A stretch of 64,000 bases of DNA from AP-15 sp963772965. GTDB lineage: Bacteria; Pseudomonadota; Alphaproteobacteria; ATCC43930; CGMCC-115725. The notes below the pieces were generated by a model, which worked only from the letters and a program-made list of their open reading frames with translations, was not told the origin of the DNA and did no database searches. Below, piece after piece: positions 8,171 through 16,571 of this stretch. Within the stretch, counting starts at the first letter, position 1, and each line of letters opens with the position of its first letter. Where the stretch lies: assembly GCA_963772965.1 (NCBI GenBank), contig CAVYZU010000002.1, positions 930,001-994,000 on the forward strand, in the 5' to 3' direction. Made by a program: the position numbers and the translations under genes.

Positions 8171-8608
8171 TTGATCAGAGACAGGAATTTTCGTCAGCCG
8201 CGCCGCCGCGACTTTGAAGATGATAGTTACGATCCGCATATGCGGGAATTCGGCGGTGCGCCGCGCTTCACTCCGCCGCGGTTCGAAGTACCCTCGGGAC
8301 CGCCAGTCCGCGCCGTGGTGAAATGGTTCAAGCCCGAAAGGGGATTCGGGTTTGTCGAATTGTCCGATGGCTCCGGCGATGCGTTTCTACACGCCAGCGT
8401 TTTGGAGCGTAACGGCATTCCCGCCGTCCAGCCTGGCGAGACCCTCGAAATTAGGGTCGCGCCCGGCCAAAAGGGCCCACAGGTAACCGAAATCATCAGC
8501 GTTGACAGCAGCACGGCGACGCCACCGGCGCGGCGGTCACCTTACCCGGGGGGACGGCTGCACGGCCGACCTACGAAGGCGCTTCGGTTGAGGAGACCGG
8601 CACGGTGA
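8171..8608 (+). CDS. Double cold-shock-domain protein, first domain (split by frameshift)
   Basis: The frame opens with a TTG (AGGAAA 7 nt upstream) and an Arg/Asp-rich leader (DRNFRQPRRRDFEDD), then one OB-fold cold-shock domain: AVVKWFKPERGFGFVELSDG, DAFLHASVLERNG, with RNP1-like GFGFV and RNP2-like AFLH. It binds single-stranded RNA/DNA in this family. After TPPARRSPYPGG the frame runs into nonsense and stops, while the continuation TAARPTYEGASVEETGTVKW is in another frame and leads straight into a second cold-shock domain. The switch maps to a six-G run at 8548-8553; one more G would join both halves into a two-domain protein of about 207 residues, a form known in Alphaproteobacteria. Confidence 0.85.
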   Translation: MIRDRNFRQPRRRDFEDDSYDPHMREFGGAPRFTPPRFEVPSGPPVRAVVKWFKPERGFGFVELSDGSGDAFLHASVLERNGIPAVQPGETLEIRVAPGQKGPQVTEIISVDSSTATPPARRSPYPGGRLHGRPTKALRLRRPAR

Positions 8609-8793
8609 AATGGTTCAACGCCCAAAAAGGTTTTGGCTTCATCGTCCGGGAGGGTGGCGGCAAAGACGCTTTCGTCCACGCTTCGGTGCTCGAGCGCTCG
8701 GGCATCGACACCCTAAACGAAGGCCAGCGTGTGCTGATCGACATCGCCGAAGGTCGTAAGGGTCCGGAAGCCGTTCGGGTCCGCCTCGCCTAG
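8605..8793 (+). CDS. Double cold-shock-domain protein, second domain
   Basis: The second OB-fold domain reads VKWFNAQKGFGFIVREGG, KDAFVHASVLERSGIDTLN and EGQRVLIDIAEGRKGPEAV, complete with RNP1 (GFGFI) and RNP2 (AFVH). It has its own GTG but no convincing ribosome site, so as drawn it would be poorly expressed alone. It is almost certainly the second half of the same polypeptide as the preceding frame, split by one missing base in a G run (see that entry). The split may be real or a sequencing error. Confidence 0.85.
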   Translation: MKWFNAQKGFGFIVREGGGKDAFVHASVLERSGIDTLNEGQRVLIDIAEGRKGPEAVRVRLA

Positions 8794-8830
8794 CAGACGA
8801 CTGAACGTCGCCAGCGCCGAAGGGGGACAG

Positions 8831-9682
8831 ATGGATTTTGGCGCGGCGATGTTTTTTACCGATTATTCGATGGGCCCGGCCGATCTCGGTCGGGCGCTTG
8901 AGGCGCGCGGCTTTGAGTTGGTCTGGGCGCCGGAGCACTCCCATATCCCAAGTTCACGAACCTCTCCTTTCCCGCAAGGTGGTCAACTGCCTCAGAAATA
9001 TTACGAGGCGATGGACCCGTTCGTTAGCCTGACCGCGGCGGCCATGGTTACGAATACATTGCGGATCAGCACCGGTGTATGTCTTGTGGCACAACGCGAT
9101 CCGATCCAGACCGCTAAATTGGTCTCGTCAATCGACCAAATCTCCAGCGGCCGGTTTCTGTTCGGCATCGGCGGCGGCTGGAACGCTGAGGAGATGGCCG
9201 ATCACGGGACCGTCTTTCAAGCCCGCTTCAAGTTGATGCGTGAGCGGGTCGAGGCAATGAAAGCGATCTGGACCGATGACGAGCCCGAGTATCACGGCGA
9301 AGTCGTGGATTTTCCAAAGATGAAAAGCGGGCCGAAGCCGGTTCAGAAGCCGCACCCGCCGGTTATCGTCGGCGGCGCGTTCCCGCATGCGGCGCGGCGC
9401 GCGCTTCGCTACGGCGACGGCTGGGTTCCGCATGCCGGCCGGCCGCAATATTCGGATGTGACCGATTTCCTGCCAAAGTTCCGACAGATGGCGGACGAGG
9501 CAGGTCGCAGCCCCGAGGATGTTCCGGTCACATTATTCGGCGTCCCCGAAGATCTCGACCGGCTAAAGCGCTACCGCGACCGTGGCGTGGCGCGGGTTGT
9601 GGTTAGCCTGTCGTCGGCCAAAACGGTCGAGATCCTTCCGGTACTCGACCGCTGGGCGGAGTTGATCCCGCAAGCGGCCTAA
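8831..9682 (+). CDS. LLM-class oxidoreductase, probably F420-dependent type
   Basis: 283-residue luciferase-fold protein. Motifs: LGRALEARGFELVWAPEHSH, ISTGVCLVAQRDPIQTAKLV, ISSGRFLFGIGGGWNAEEM, then PHPPVIVGGAFPHAARRALR and GDGWVPHAGR. This arrangement (EHSHIP, GGGWNxEE) is that of the TIGR03619-type subfamily, whose predicted cofactor is F420. No F420 biosynthesis gene is in this window, so cofactor use is inferred from the subfamily only. The ATG has GGGGGA just upstream. It stands alone between the cold-shock gene and a convergent VOC gene. Confidence 0.88.
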   Translation: MDFGAAMFFTDYSMGPADLGRALEARGFELVWAPEHSHIPSSRTSPFPQGGQLPQKYYEAMDPFVSLTAAAMVTNTLRISTGVCLVAQRDPIQTAKLVSSIDQISSGRFLFGIGGGWNAEEMADHGTVFQARFKLMRERVEAMKAIWTDDEPEYHGEVVDFPKMKSGPKPVQKPHPPVIVGGAFPHAARRALRYGDGWVPHAGRPQYSDVTDFLPKFRQMADEAGRSPEDVPVTLFGVPEDLDRLKRYRDRGVARVVVSLSSAKTVEILPVLDRWAELIPQAA

Positions 9683-9797
9683 TCGAGATCGTTTTGGGGC
9701 TCGCCGGGTGGCGTCGCCGGGCTGGCGATCGCGGCACCGTCAGTGCAGGGCGGCAGGAGACGACTTATGGGGGCTGACGGAACCCGGCATATCCCGG

Positions 9798-10190
9798 TTA
9801 GGCGGCCTTGCGATCGAGCAGTTCGATATGGACGTTTTGCGGCCCGCGCAAGAACGCGATACGCACGCCCGGCCTGATGGTTTTTGGTTCGACCGTGAAT
9901 TCGACGCCTTTTTGCTTCAGTTCGGCGACGACGGCGTCGATCCGCTCGACCCGAAGCCCGATGTGTTCGAGGCCGAGATAAGGCGGCTCCGGCGGATGGC
10001 CGATTGCCTGCTCCTGCGGGACTTGCGCGACAAATACCGCAACCCCGCCGAGGTTAAGGTCGATCCGCGGCCTTCCGTCCGACTGGATAGAGCGGATCAC
10101 CTCGGCGCCGAACATCCGCTCATACCATTGAGCGGTTTCCTCTGCGTTGGGGCTGCGCAAGTGGATGTGGTCGTAAACGAACTTGGTCAT
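9798..10190 (-). CDS. VOC-family (glyoxalase/bleomycin-resistance) protein
   Basis: 130-residue single VOC module pair. It starts VYDHIHLRSPNAEETAQWYE and RMFGAEVIRS, then GLEHIGLRVERIDAVVAELK, and ends VRIAFLRGPQNVHIELLDR. Metal-ligand candidates are the His of HIHLRS, the His of LEHIGLRV and the Glu of HIELLDR, the usual H/H/E-type positions. It could be a lyase, dioxygenase or resistance protein; the sequence does not decide. GGGAGAAGG precedes the ATG. Confidence 0.88.
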   Translation of the reverse strand: MTKFVYDHIHLRSPNAEETAQWYERMFGAEVIRSIQSDGRPRIDLNLGGVAVFVAQVPQEQAIGHPPEPPYLGLEHIGLRVERIDAVVAELKQKGVEFTVEPKTIRPGVRIAFLRGPQNVHIELLDRKAA

Positions 10191-10399
10191 TGCACCTTCT
10201 CCCTGACATCGGCGTTATCTACCCCTAACTCTAAGCGCCCGGCGCAGCGGCCGCTAGCGTGATCGCTTTTACCCCCAGATTGGCGGGCGCGCTCTATGCG
10301 CGGTAATCGATCCGGCCGGAACCCGAACTGCACACCCGATTCACTTTGAATTAATACTGCGCAATGCCCGAGCGAACGCCCACCAGGCAAGGCAGCGAT

Positions 10400-11671
10400 A
10401 TGACGGACGCGCGAGTGGCCGGGACACGCGCCCGCGCATCCGATCGCCGCCTTCCGGACAGCGTGGAGACACACATTTCCTGGATCGCGGCGATGCTCGC
10501 GATTGGGATCTTATCGATTTCATACGGGGCGCCGCTGATCGTCGTAATCGGGTTGAAGCCAATCGCGACGGCGCTCGATGCCGACCGCTCGGCGGTGGCG
10601 CTCGCCGCCGCCCTCGTCTGGGTCGGGACCGGGACCGGCGGCATTCTGATGGGGTGGGTTGCAGACCGCGTCGGGGTGCGGCGAACAGTGATTTTCGGCG
10701 CCGTGATGACCGCACTCGGTCTCGCAGTGTCCGCAGGTGGCAGCGTCTGGACACTCTATCTCGGACACGCGGTGTTGATCGGATTTCTTGGCGGAGGCGC
10801 CCTTTACCCGCCGCTCCTAATCTATATCAGCCGCTGGTTCGACCGGCGCCGCGGCGCCGCGCTGGCCCTGATTTCGTCGGGGCAGTACATCGCGGGCGTC
10901 ATCTGGCCGTCCATATTCGAGCGCGCGCTGGTCTGGTTTGGCTGGCGTGGATTGATGCTGGGGTTCAGCCTCGTCGTGCTGCTGATTGTCCCGTTGGCCA
11001 CCTTGTTGCGGCCGGCGCCACAGCCCGGTCGCGCTTCAGGCTTTGCCGCAATCGGCTTTCGCGGCACAAGGGCGCTGGGCCTCAGCGCTACTCGCGTGCA
11101 GCTGCTGCTGTGTGCGGCCTCATTCCTGTGCTGCGTGCCGATGGCAATGCCCTCGAGCCACCTCGTCGCCTTTTGCAGCGACCTCGGCATCGCGCCGGCG
11201 CAAGGGGCGGCCATGCTATCGGTGTTGCTCGGCTGCGCTTTTGTCAGCCGTCAGTTCTGGGGCTGGGCAGCTGACCGGATCGGTGGGCTTGGCACCGTCC
11301 TTGCCGGCTCGGCCTGTCAGGCATTGGCAATCGCCGCCTTTGCGATGACGCGAAACGAGGCCGGGCTGTTTGCGATTTCCGCCGCGTACGGGCTCGGCTT
11401 TAGCGGCATGATCCCAGCCTATGTCGTCGCGATCCGCGAACTTTTCCCGTCCGCCGACGCCTCTTGGCGAGTTCCGACCCTGTTGTTTTCGGGCATGTCG
11501 GGAATGGCCTTTGGCAGCTGGTTCGCCGGCTCTCTGTACGACTATTTCGGCTTCTACGCGCCGGCTTTTGCCGCCGGCGCGCTGTTCAACCTCGGCAATC
11601 TGGTCCTCATCGGTTTTCTGGTCCTCCGGCAACTTCAACATGGCCATTTGGCGGAAGCAACGGCCGGCTAG
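10400..11671 (+). CDS. MFS transporter
   Basis: 423 residues with twelve predicted membrane helices. The MFS loop 2-3 motif is present as GWVADRVGVRRTVIFG, and the mirrored loop 8-9 as WGWAADRIGGLG. The N-terminal half contains ALVWVGTGTGGILMGW and ISRWFDRRRGAALAL, a pattern common in the oxalate/monocarboxylate-type (OFA/MCP) branch, so an organic-acid substrate is a reasonable guess. I took the second ATG (AAGG at 8 nt) over one 36 nt upstream. Inner-membrane location. No partner gene in the immediate surroundings points to the substrate. Confidence 0.88.
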   Translation: MTDARVAGTRARASDRRLPDSVETHISWIAAMLAIGILSISYGAPLIVVIGLKPIATALDADRSAVALAAALVWVGTGTGGILMGWVADRVGVRRTVIFGAVMTALGLAVSAGGSVWTLYLGHAVLIGFLGGGALYPPLLIYISRWFDRRRGAALALISSGQYIAGVIWPSIFERALVWFGWRGLMLGFSLVVLLIVPLATLLRPAPQPGRASGFAAIGFRGTRALGLSATRVQLLLCAASFLCCVPMAMPSSHLVAFCSDLGIAPAQGAAMLSVLLGCAFVSRQFWGWAADRIGGLGTVLAGSACQALAIAAFAMTRNEAGLFAISAAYGLGFSGMIPAYVVAIRELFPSADASWRVPTLLFSGMSGMAFGSWFAGSLYDYFGFYAPAFAAGALFNLGNLVLIGFLVLRQLQHGHLAEATAG

Positions 11672-11706
11672 CGCTCATTCGTTAGAACAACCTATGAGCA
11701 TCCGTG

Positions 11707-12666
11707 TCAGGCGGAGACTTTTTCGAGCTTGTGAAGGACGCGGATACGCTTGGGTGTCGGATCTTTCGAAAACCGTCCCCAACTCCGCCCAGATAGCTCG
11801 CCAACAAAAATATTACCGTGTCGATCGACGGCGATGCCGTGCGGCGACGTGAAGTGACCTGGCTCCAGTCCGGCATGCATCTTGCCGAGCCGCGCCAAAA
11901 CCTCGCCCTTATGCGTGTGGATACTGACCCGCGGGCCGATATTCGGCCAGTCACGGTTGATTTCGCCGGAAGGACCGCCCTCGCCAATATACAGGAAAGG
12001 ATTCGGTCCCAGCGCCATGCACATGCCATTCGGCCGGTGCAGATTATTCCATTGGGTTTCGAACTTGCCGTTGCCGTCGAAAATCTGAACCCGATGATTC
12101 TCGCGATCGGCGACATAGACCCAGCCGTCCGGATCGCAACAGATATTGTGCGGCACGTTGAACTGACCGGGATCGGTGCCGGGCTCGCCCCATGACATCA
12201 GCAACTTGCCATCCGCGGTGAATTTGTGGATACGGGCATTGCCATAGCCATCGGACACATACAGATCGCCACGCGGCGACAACGCGGTATGGGTGCAGCG
12301 GTGAAACGGTTCGCCGCTCATATAGGGCTTGGGTTCACGGGGGACGCCGAGCGTCATCAGCACTCTACCGTCCAGCGTACAGTGCCGCACGGTATGGTCG
12401 CCGTCGTCGGTCAAATAGATTGTATCGTCGGGGCCCATATGGACGCCATGCGGCCGGGTAAACACACCCTCGCCCCAGGTGCGTAACAGATTGCCCTCGG
12501 CATCAAGCACCGCCATTGGGTGCTCACCTCGGTTGAACGCATATACCCGGTCCTGTCGGTCGACCCCGACCGCCGCGACATCGCCCAAGACGATCTCATC
12601 CGGCAGCTTTGCCCAGGTATCTCGCACGACAAACGTATAATTGCCGCTGCCAAGCTCTACCGTCAT
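11707..12666 (-). CDS. NHL-repeat beta-propeller protein
   Basis: 319 residues built of NHL blades: DVAAVGVDRQDRVYAFNRGE, FTRPHGVHMGPDDTIYLTDD, SPRGDLYVSDGYGNARIHKF, FNVPHNICCDPDGWVYVADR with ENHRVQIFD, LHRPNGMCMAL, FTSPHGIAVDRHGNIFVGEL. It resembles the catalytic half of peptidyl-alpha-hydroxyglycine amidating lyase but no lyase activity is implied. No signal peptide in the chosen start (GGAGAG 6 nt upstream of ATG), so it appears cytoplasmic. It is divergent from the amidohydrolase with a 213-bp shared upstream region, and proteins of these two types often occur together in aromatic or xenobiotic loci, which is inference. Confidence 0.88.
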   Translation of the reverse strand: MTVELGSGNYTFVVRDTWAKLPDEIVLGDVAAVGVDRQDRVYAFNRGEHPMAVLDAEGNLLRTWGEGVFTRPHGVHMGPDDTIYLTDDGDHTVRHCTLDGRVLMTLGVPREPKPYMSGEPFHRCTHTALSPRGDLYVSDGYGNARIHKFTADGKLLMSWGEPGTDPGQFNVPHNICCDPDGWVYVADRENHRVQIFDGNGKFETQWNNLHRPNGMCMALGPNPFLYIGEGGPSGEINRDWPNIGPRVSIHTHKGEVLARLGKMHAGLEPGHFTSPHGIAVDRHGNIFVGELSGRSWGRFSKDPTPKRIRVLHKLEKVSA

Positions 12667-12879
12667 GCGTACTCTCCGAAGTGAAGTAGATGTCTTTGCT
12701 GAAGCAATGATAGGACGGCTCCGTTGTTGCGAGCGAGCGGAGATTGGCCATGCGCTTAGCACAACCCAGACAAGAGGTAAATTCGTGCTTATCTGTAGCG
12801 GAGATCGCGACGCGTACGTACGATGCGACCCCTCAGACGTCTCGTCCGAACTCGAACGGAGGAGCAAGAGGAGCCCGAT

Positions 12880-14031
12880 ATGCCAGAAAAGTTGATTTCA
12901 GGCGATAACCACATCGACCTGACCTATCTGCCGCCCGATCTTTGGTCTTCCGCAGCGCCCAACAAATGGAAGTTGTCGGCGCCCTGCGTGGAGGAGATGG
13001 ATGACGGCCTCCACTGGTTTGTCGAGGCGCAGGACAAGGGCATGTGGAATGGCGTCGGCCCTGGGTTCCTGGCTTATCAAAAGGGTATGTTCAACCACAT
13101 CGACGAAATGAAGAATCTGGGCTTCGAGTGGAGCTCAAAGCCCGGAGCGAAGCCACGACCGACAACGCCGGAATTGCGCCTCGCTGATCTCGACCGTGAC
13201 GGCCAGGACGCCGAAATCGTCTATGGTTGCCTGATGATCAACGATCTGATCGCGGACGCACCGCTGCGCGAGTGGGCCGACAAGATCTATAACGACTGGG
13301 TCGCCGATTTCGCCAAGCGGTCTGATCCGAACCGCGTCTATCCGCTGGCGATCATCCCCAACACCGACCCGATCGAGGCGGCCGCCGAGGTGCGGCGCTG
13401 CGCCAAGATGGGGCTGCGCGGCGGCGATCTCGCCTTCAAGCGAATGACCCCGCCGCTTTACACCGATCTGTGGTTTCCATTGTGGGAGGCCGCGGCGGAA
13501 TGCCGTTTCCCGATTTCGTTCCACTCAACCGGGTTCAAGGCATTGCGCGCCCCCGACAGCCCCGAGCAGGAGCAGAAATATTTCACCCAGTGGCGCCTGG
13601 TTCGCTCAGCCCTGTTCCAGCTCGACACGATGGAAGTGTTGGTGTCATTGCTGGCCTCGGGCGCTTGCGAAAAATACCCGGACTTCAACTTCGTGCTGGG
13701 TGAATCAGGGGTGACCTGGCTCCCCTACGTGTTCGACCGGCTCGATACCGAATATGCCGACCGGGCCAAGAGTCTCAATTTCAAGCTGAAACCGAGCGAT
13801 TATTTCCGCCGCCAGGGCTACGTCACCTATCAGCAGGATCAGTTCCTCGAACCGATCATTCCATTGATCGGCGAGGACAACATCATCTGGGGCGCGGACT
13901 ATCCGCACCCCGATTGCATCTGGCCCGGGTCGCGCGCGACACTCGACAAGAACATGGCGAATATCTCGCCTGACGTGCGGCGCAAGATAACATCAGAGAA
14001 CGTGACGCGCCTTTACCAGCTTCATCAGTAA
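12880..14031 (+). CDS. Amidohydrolase family 2 metal-dependent hydrolase/decarboxylase
   Basis: 383-residue TIM-barrel protein. The first strand carries the metal-site motif ISGDNHIDL; later strands show PEIVYG-like DAEIVYGCLMIND, RVYPLAIIPNTDPIEAAAEV, PISFHSTGF (metal/substrate His) and the C-terminal catalytic Asp in IIWGADYPHPD. This set is that of the PF04909 group that includes ACMSD-type decarboxylases and lactone/amide hydrolases. The ATG sits behind GAGGAGC. An IS5-family element begins 8 bp after its stop, separating it from a hairpin that looks like its terminator. Confidence 0.88.
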   Translation: MPEKLISGDNHIDLTYLPPDLWSSAAPNKWKLSAPCVEEMDDGLHWFVEAQDKGMWNGVGPGFLAYQKGMFNHIDEMKNLGFEWSSKPGAKPRPTTPELRLADLDRDGQDAEIVYGCLMINDLIADAPLREWADKIYNDWVADFAKRSDPNRVYPLAIIPNTDPIEAAAEVRRCAKMGLRGGDLAFKRMTPPLYTDLWFPLWEAAAECRFPISFHSTGFKALRAPDSPEQEQKYFTQWRLVRSALFQLDTMEVLVSLLASGACEKYPDFNFVLGESGVTWLPYVFDRLDTEYADRAKSLNFKLKPSDYFRRQGYVTYQQDQFLEPIIPLIGEDNIIWGADYPHPDCIWPGSRATLDKNMANISPDVRRKITSENVTRLYQLHQ

Positions 14032-14038
14032 TTTGCTA

Positions 14039-15255
14039 GGGAAACCCTGAACAATGCTGCTACCGGGACATGGTCGCCGGAGGGTGAATTTTGACGATAG
14101 CAGTTCGCAGGCGGCGGGTTCAGTCAGCAGAATTTCCAGCTCGATCGCGGGTAATGCCCAACGTTCGCGCATCGTCGTGTCATTGGTAAACTCCGGATCC
14201 TCATGCCTTTGCTGGCGCGAGCAGCGTCTTTTTGACGATCACCAGATTAGCCAGGGCGAACAGGGTGTGGAGCTGTGCCGTGTTCTTGGCCAGCCCGCGG
14301 TAGCGCAGCTTCTTATGGCGGAAGAGGTTCTTGACGATGTGGAAGGGGTGCTCGACCCAGGCCCGCACCTGCGCCAACCCTCGCTCTTCCGCCTCAGCCA
14401 GATCCCGCAAGGCTTTTGGCAGGGCTTTGACGATATGGCGCTTGACCGCAATGTTCCACGCCACCGCGCGCCCGGCGTGTTCGGGGCGCCTGGCCGCGCC
14501 AGTGTAACCGGCATCGGCGAAGACCGCTTTCTCCTCGCCGTGCAAGACCGCCGCCATCTGGGTGATATCGGCTGCGTTGGCGGCGGTGCCGGTCAGCGAG
14601 TGGACCACACCGCAGGCGACATCCACCCCGATATGCGCCTTCATCCCGAAATGCCACTGGTTGCCCTTCTTGGTCTGATGCATCTCGGGATCGCGCGCTT
14701 TCTCCTTGTTTTTGGTCGAGGGCGGGGCGGCGATGATGGTGGCATCGACAATCGTCCCCTGGCGCATCAGCAACCCGCGCTCAGTCAGCATCACCGCGAC
14801 CTCGTCGAACAGGCCTTTGGTCAACTCGTGCTTTTCCAGCCAATGGCGGAAGTGCAGCACCGTCGTCGCGTCGGGCACCGGGTCGCGGTTCAAGTCAATG
14901 CCGGCAAAGCCGCGCAGCGCCTCGCTGTCATAAAACGCATCCTCGACCGCCTCGTCGGCGAGCCCGTACCACTGCTGTACAAAATAGACCCGAAGCATGC
15001 GCTCCAGTCCGATCGGCGGGCGGCCGCGCTCGCCCTTCGGGTAGAGCGGCTGCAATCGCTGCACCAGCCGTGCCCACGGCACCACCGCTTCCATCTCGGC
15101 CAGAAACTTGTCGCGCCGCGTCGACTTTTTCTTGCGCGCGTACTCCGCCTGCAAAAAGCTCCCCTGCCGCTGCATCGCCCCGCCCCTCGGTCCCCCCGGA
15201 CCCGCCAAATTTATCCGACGCACACCCCCAAAACCCGACTTTTTCAGTGTTTCCC
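14039..15255. mobile_element. IS5-family insertion sequence, 1217 bp
   Basis: The ends are imperfect inverted repeats. Left: GGGAAACCCTGAACAA from 14039. Right, read inward from 15255: GGGAAACACTGAAAAA. Both are flanked by TA (14037-14038 and 15256-15257), fitting a TA target duplication, or the degenerate YTAR (CTAG/CTAA) of IS5-group elements. One transposase gene fills the element, with about 160 bp non-coding at the left end. The element lies just after the amidohydrolase stop and just before a strong hairpin, so it disrupted no gene but may have altered 3' end formation. Confidence 0.85.
14201..15175 (-). CDS. IS5-family transposase
   Basis: 324-residue DDE transposase. N-terminus STRRDKFLAEMEAVVPWARL, then YPKGERGRPPIGLERMLRVY and FVQQWYGLADEAVEDAFYDS are the IS5-type DNA-binding region. 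The catalytic triad candidates are D in GTIVDATII, D in VFADAGYTG and E in WVEHPFHIVKNLF; the STKNKEKARDPEMHQTKKGN signature between the first two is diagnostic of this group. The frame is complete with no stop, so it may be active. I chose MQRQGSFLQ over an upstream start 48 nt away because it aligns with typical N-termini. Confidence 0.95.
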   Translation of the reverse strand: MQRQGSFLQAEYARKKKSTRRDKFLAEMEAVVPWARLVQRLQPLYPKGERGRPPIGLERMLRVYFVQQWYGLADEAVEDAFYDSEALRGFAGIDLNRDPVPDATTVLHFRHWLEKHELTKGLFDEVAVMLTERGLLMRQGTIVDATIIAAPPSTKNKEKARDPEMHQTKKGNQWHFGMKAHIGVDVACGVVHSLTGTAANAADITQMAAVLHGEEKAVFADAGYTGAARRPEHAGRAVAWNIAVKRHIVKALPKALRDLAEAEERGLAQVRAWVEHPFHIVKNLFRHKKLRYRGLAKNTAQLHTLFALANLVIVKKTLLAPAKA

Positions 15256-15267
15256 TAACTCTAATCA

Positions 15268-15295
15268 GAAGGCCAGCGCCATGGCGCTGGCCTTC
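15268..15295. terminator. Strong hairpin, probable bidirectional terminator
   Basis: A perfect 12-bp inverted repeat GAAGGCCAGCGC / GCGCTGGCCTTC with a CATG centre, followed by TTCACATT. It lies just outside the right end of the IS element and between the convergent amidohydrolase and DUF4242 genes. I infer it originally terminated the amidohydrolase transcript. Confidence 0.65.
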
Positions 15296-15345
15296 TTCAC
15301 ATTATTGGCTGCTCCCTGCGATCTGCAGTCTCTCTCGCGCCACCG

Positions 15346-15624
15346 TTACGCTTCGGCGGCGGTGGTCGGGTCGATCATCCGGCGGACTTCGGTGATTTTG
15401 TTGGCGGGGAAACCGCTGCGACGGGAATGTTCGCGGATGATTTCCTCGTTCTCAGCGAGGTAGACACAGAATGTCTTGTCGCCGGCGACGTAGCTTTCGA
15501 CCCATTGGATATCGGGTCCGAGCTCTTTGAGCACGTCGTTCGATTTTTGCGCGGCTTCCTTGAGGGCTTGCCGTTCGGCGCTACCAATCGCCGGCAATTC
15601 GCGCTCGATGATGTATTTCCGCAT
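15346..15624 (-). CDS. DUF4242 domain-containing protein
   Basis: 92 residues: RKYIIERELPAIGSAERQAL, then SNDVLKELGPDIQWVESYVA, GDKTFCVYLAENEEIIREHS and GFPANKITEVRRMIDPTTA. This is the ferredoxin-like DUF4242 family (members annotated as nickel-binding or as SCO4226-like); the conserved E of IERELP, the WVESYV strand, the Cys of TFCVY and the REHS His are present. The ATG follows GGGAGGA. No specific function is established here. It is divergent from the SDR gene. Confidence 0.87.
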   Translation of the reverse strand: MRKYIIERELPAIGSAERQALKEAAQKSNDVLKELGPDIQWVESYVAGDKTFCVYLAENEEIIREHSRRSGFPANKITEVRRMIDPTTAAEA

Positions 15625-15711
15625 CGCTATCCTCCCTTTATCAGCTATCCGCGATGGTGTCAGATTCGGCCGCGTAGGTAAAGTACGGGACTGGTTTAGG
15701 GAGGAGACCAA

Positions 15712-16476
15712 ATGCGCTTTAACGACCGGGTCGCGATCATTACCGCGGCGGCAAGCGGGATCGGGCGCGCTACCTCCGAGATCATGGCGCGCGAAGGCGC
15801 GATCGTGATCGCAGTCGACATCGAGCAGGTTCGACTCGATAATACTGTCGCGGCATTGCGCGCCGCCGGCGGCCGGGCGCATGGAAAGCGCGCCGACGTG
15901 CTCGACCCGGCCCAGGTCGATGCGGTGGTTGCCGCCGTGGCGCAGGAATTAGGGGCAGTCGATATTTTGGTCAATGCCGTTGGCGGAAGCACGATTATCC
16001 CGTATCCCGGCGCCGAAATGGATCAGCTGACGTTCCGCGATTGGCAGCGGCTGATTGCCTTCAATCTTGACGGAACATTTCTGTTTTGCCATGTGGTGGC
16101 GCCGGTCATGAAGCGGCAGCGTCTCGGCAAGATCGTCAACCTGTCCTCGATCGCCGGCCGTGGCCTCAGCGGGTCGAGCAGCGCCGCCTATGCCGCGGCC
16201 AAGGGCGGGATCATTGCCTTTACCCGCAAGATCGCTTTTGAACTCGGTCCCTACGGCGTCAATGTCAACGCGATCGCGCCCAGCCGCACCTTGACCGAAT
16301 GCATCCGTCCTCGCTGGGAACAGCAGAGCCCGGAGGACCAAGCGGCCGAAATCGAGCGAACGCCGTTGCGGCGTATTGCCGAAGCCCCCGACCAGGCAAA
16401 GGTTATCTGTTTTCTCGCGTCGAGCGACGCTGACTTCGTGACCGGCGTCACGATCGACGTAACCGGCGGGAATTGA
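15712..16476 (+). CDS. SDR-family oxidoreductase
   Basis: 254-residue classical short-chain dehydrogenase. The cofactor loop is TAAASGIG (residues about 11-18, TGxxxGIG type with T-A replacing T-G) and the acidic D after the second strand (AVDIEQ) favours NAD(H). The active site shows the Ser of NLSSIAG and the YAAAK dyad (Y and K four apart). The C-terminal SSDADFVTGVTIDVTGG is the usual dimer-face end. GGGAGGAG precedes the ATG. The substrate is not identifiable. The DUF1244 gene follows in the same direction after 95 bp. Confidence 0.93.
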   Translation: MRFNDRVAIITAAASGIGRATSEIMAREGAIVIAVDIEQVRLDNTVAALRAAGGRAHGKRADVLDPAQVDAVVAAVAQELGAVDILVNAVGGSTIIPYPGAEMDQLTFRDWQRLIAFNLDGTFLFCHVVAPVMKRQRLGKIVNLSSIAGRGLSGSSSAAYAAAKGGIIAFTRKIAFELGPYGVNVNAIAPSRTLTECIRPRWEQQSPEDQAAEIERTPLRRIAEAPDQAKVICFLASSDADFVTGVTIDVTGGN

Positions 16477-16571
16477 GAGACGGGAGCACAGCTTTGGGTC
16501 AATCCTGCCAGGACGTGCGAACGGACCCACTCGACGCTAAATAAAGACCGACACCGCGAAGGAGATTTTTG

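Noticed and set aside
7843..8239. Small minus-strand frames upstream of the cold-shock gene
   Set aside because: No ribosome site and no recognisable protein; more likely leader or promoter DNA.
14054..15463. Long plus-strand open frame across the IS element
   Set aside because: It is the antisense of a complete IS5 transposase with all catalytic motifs on the minus strand, and its translation shows no domain.
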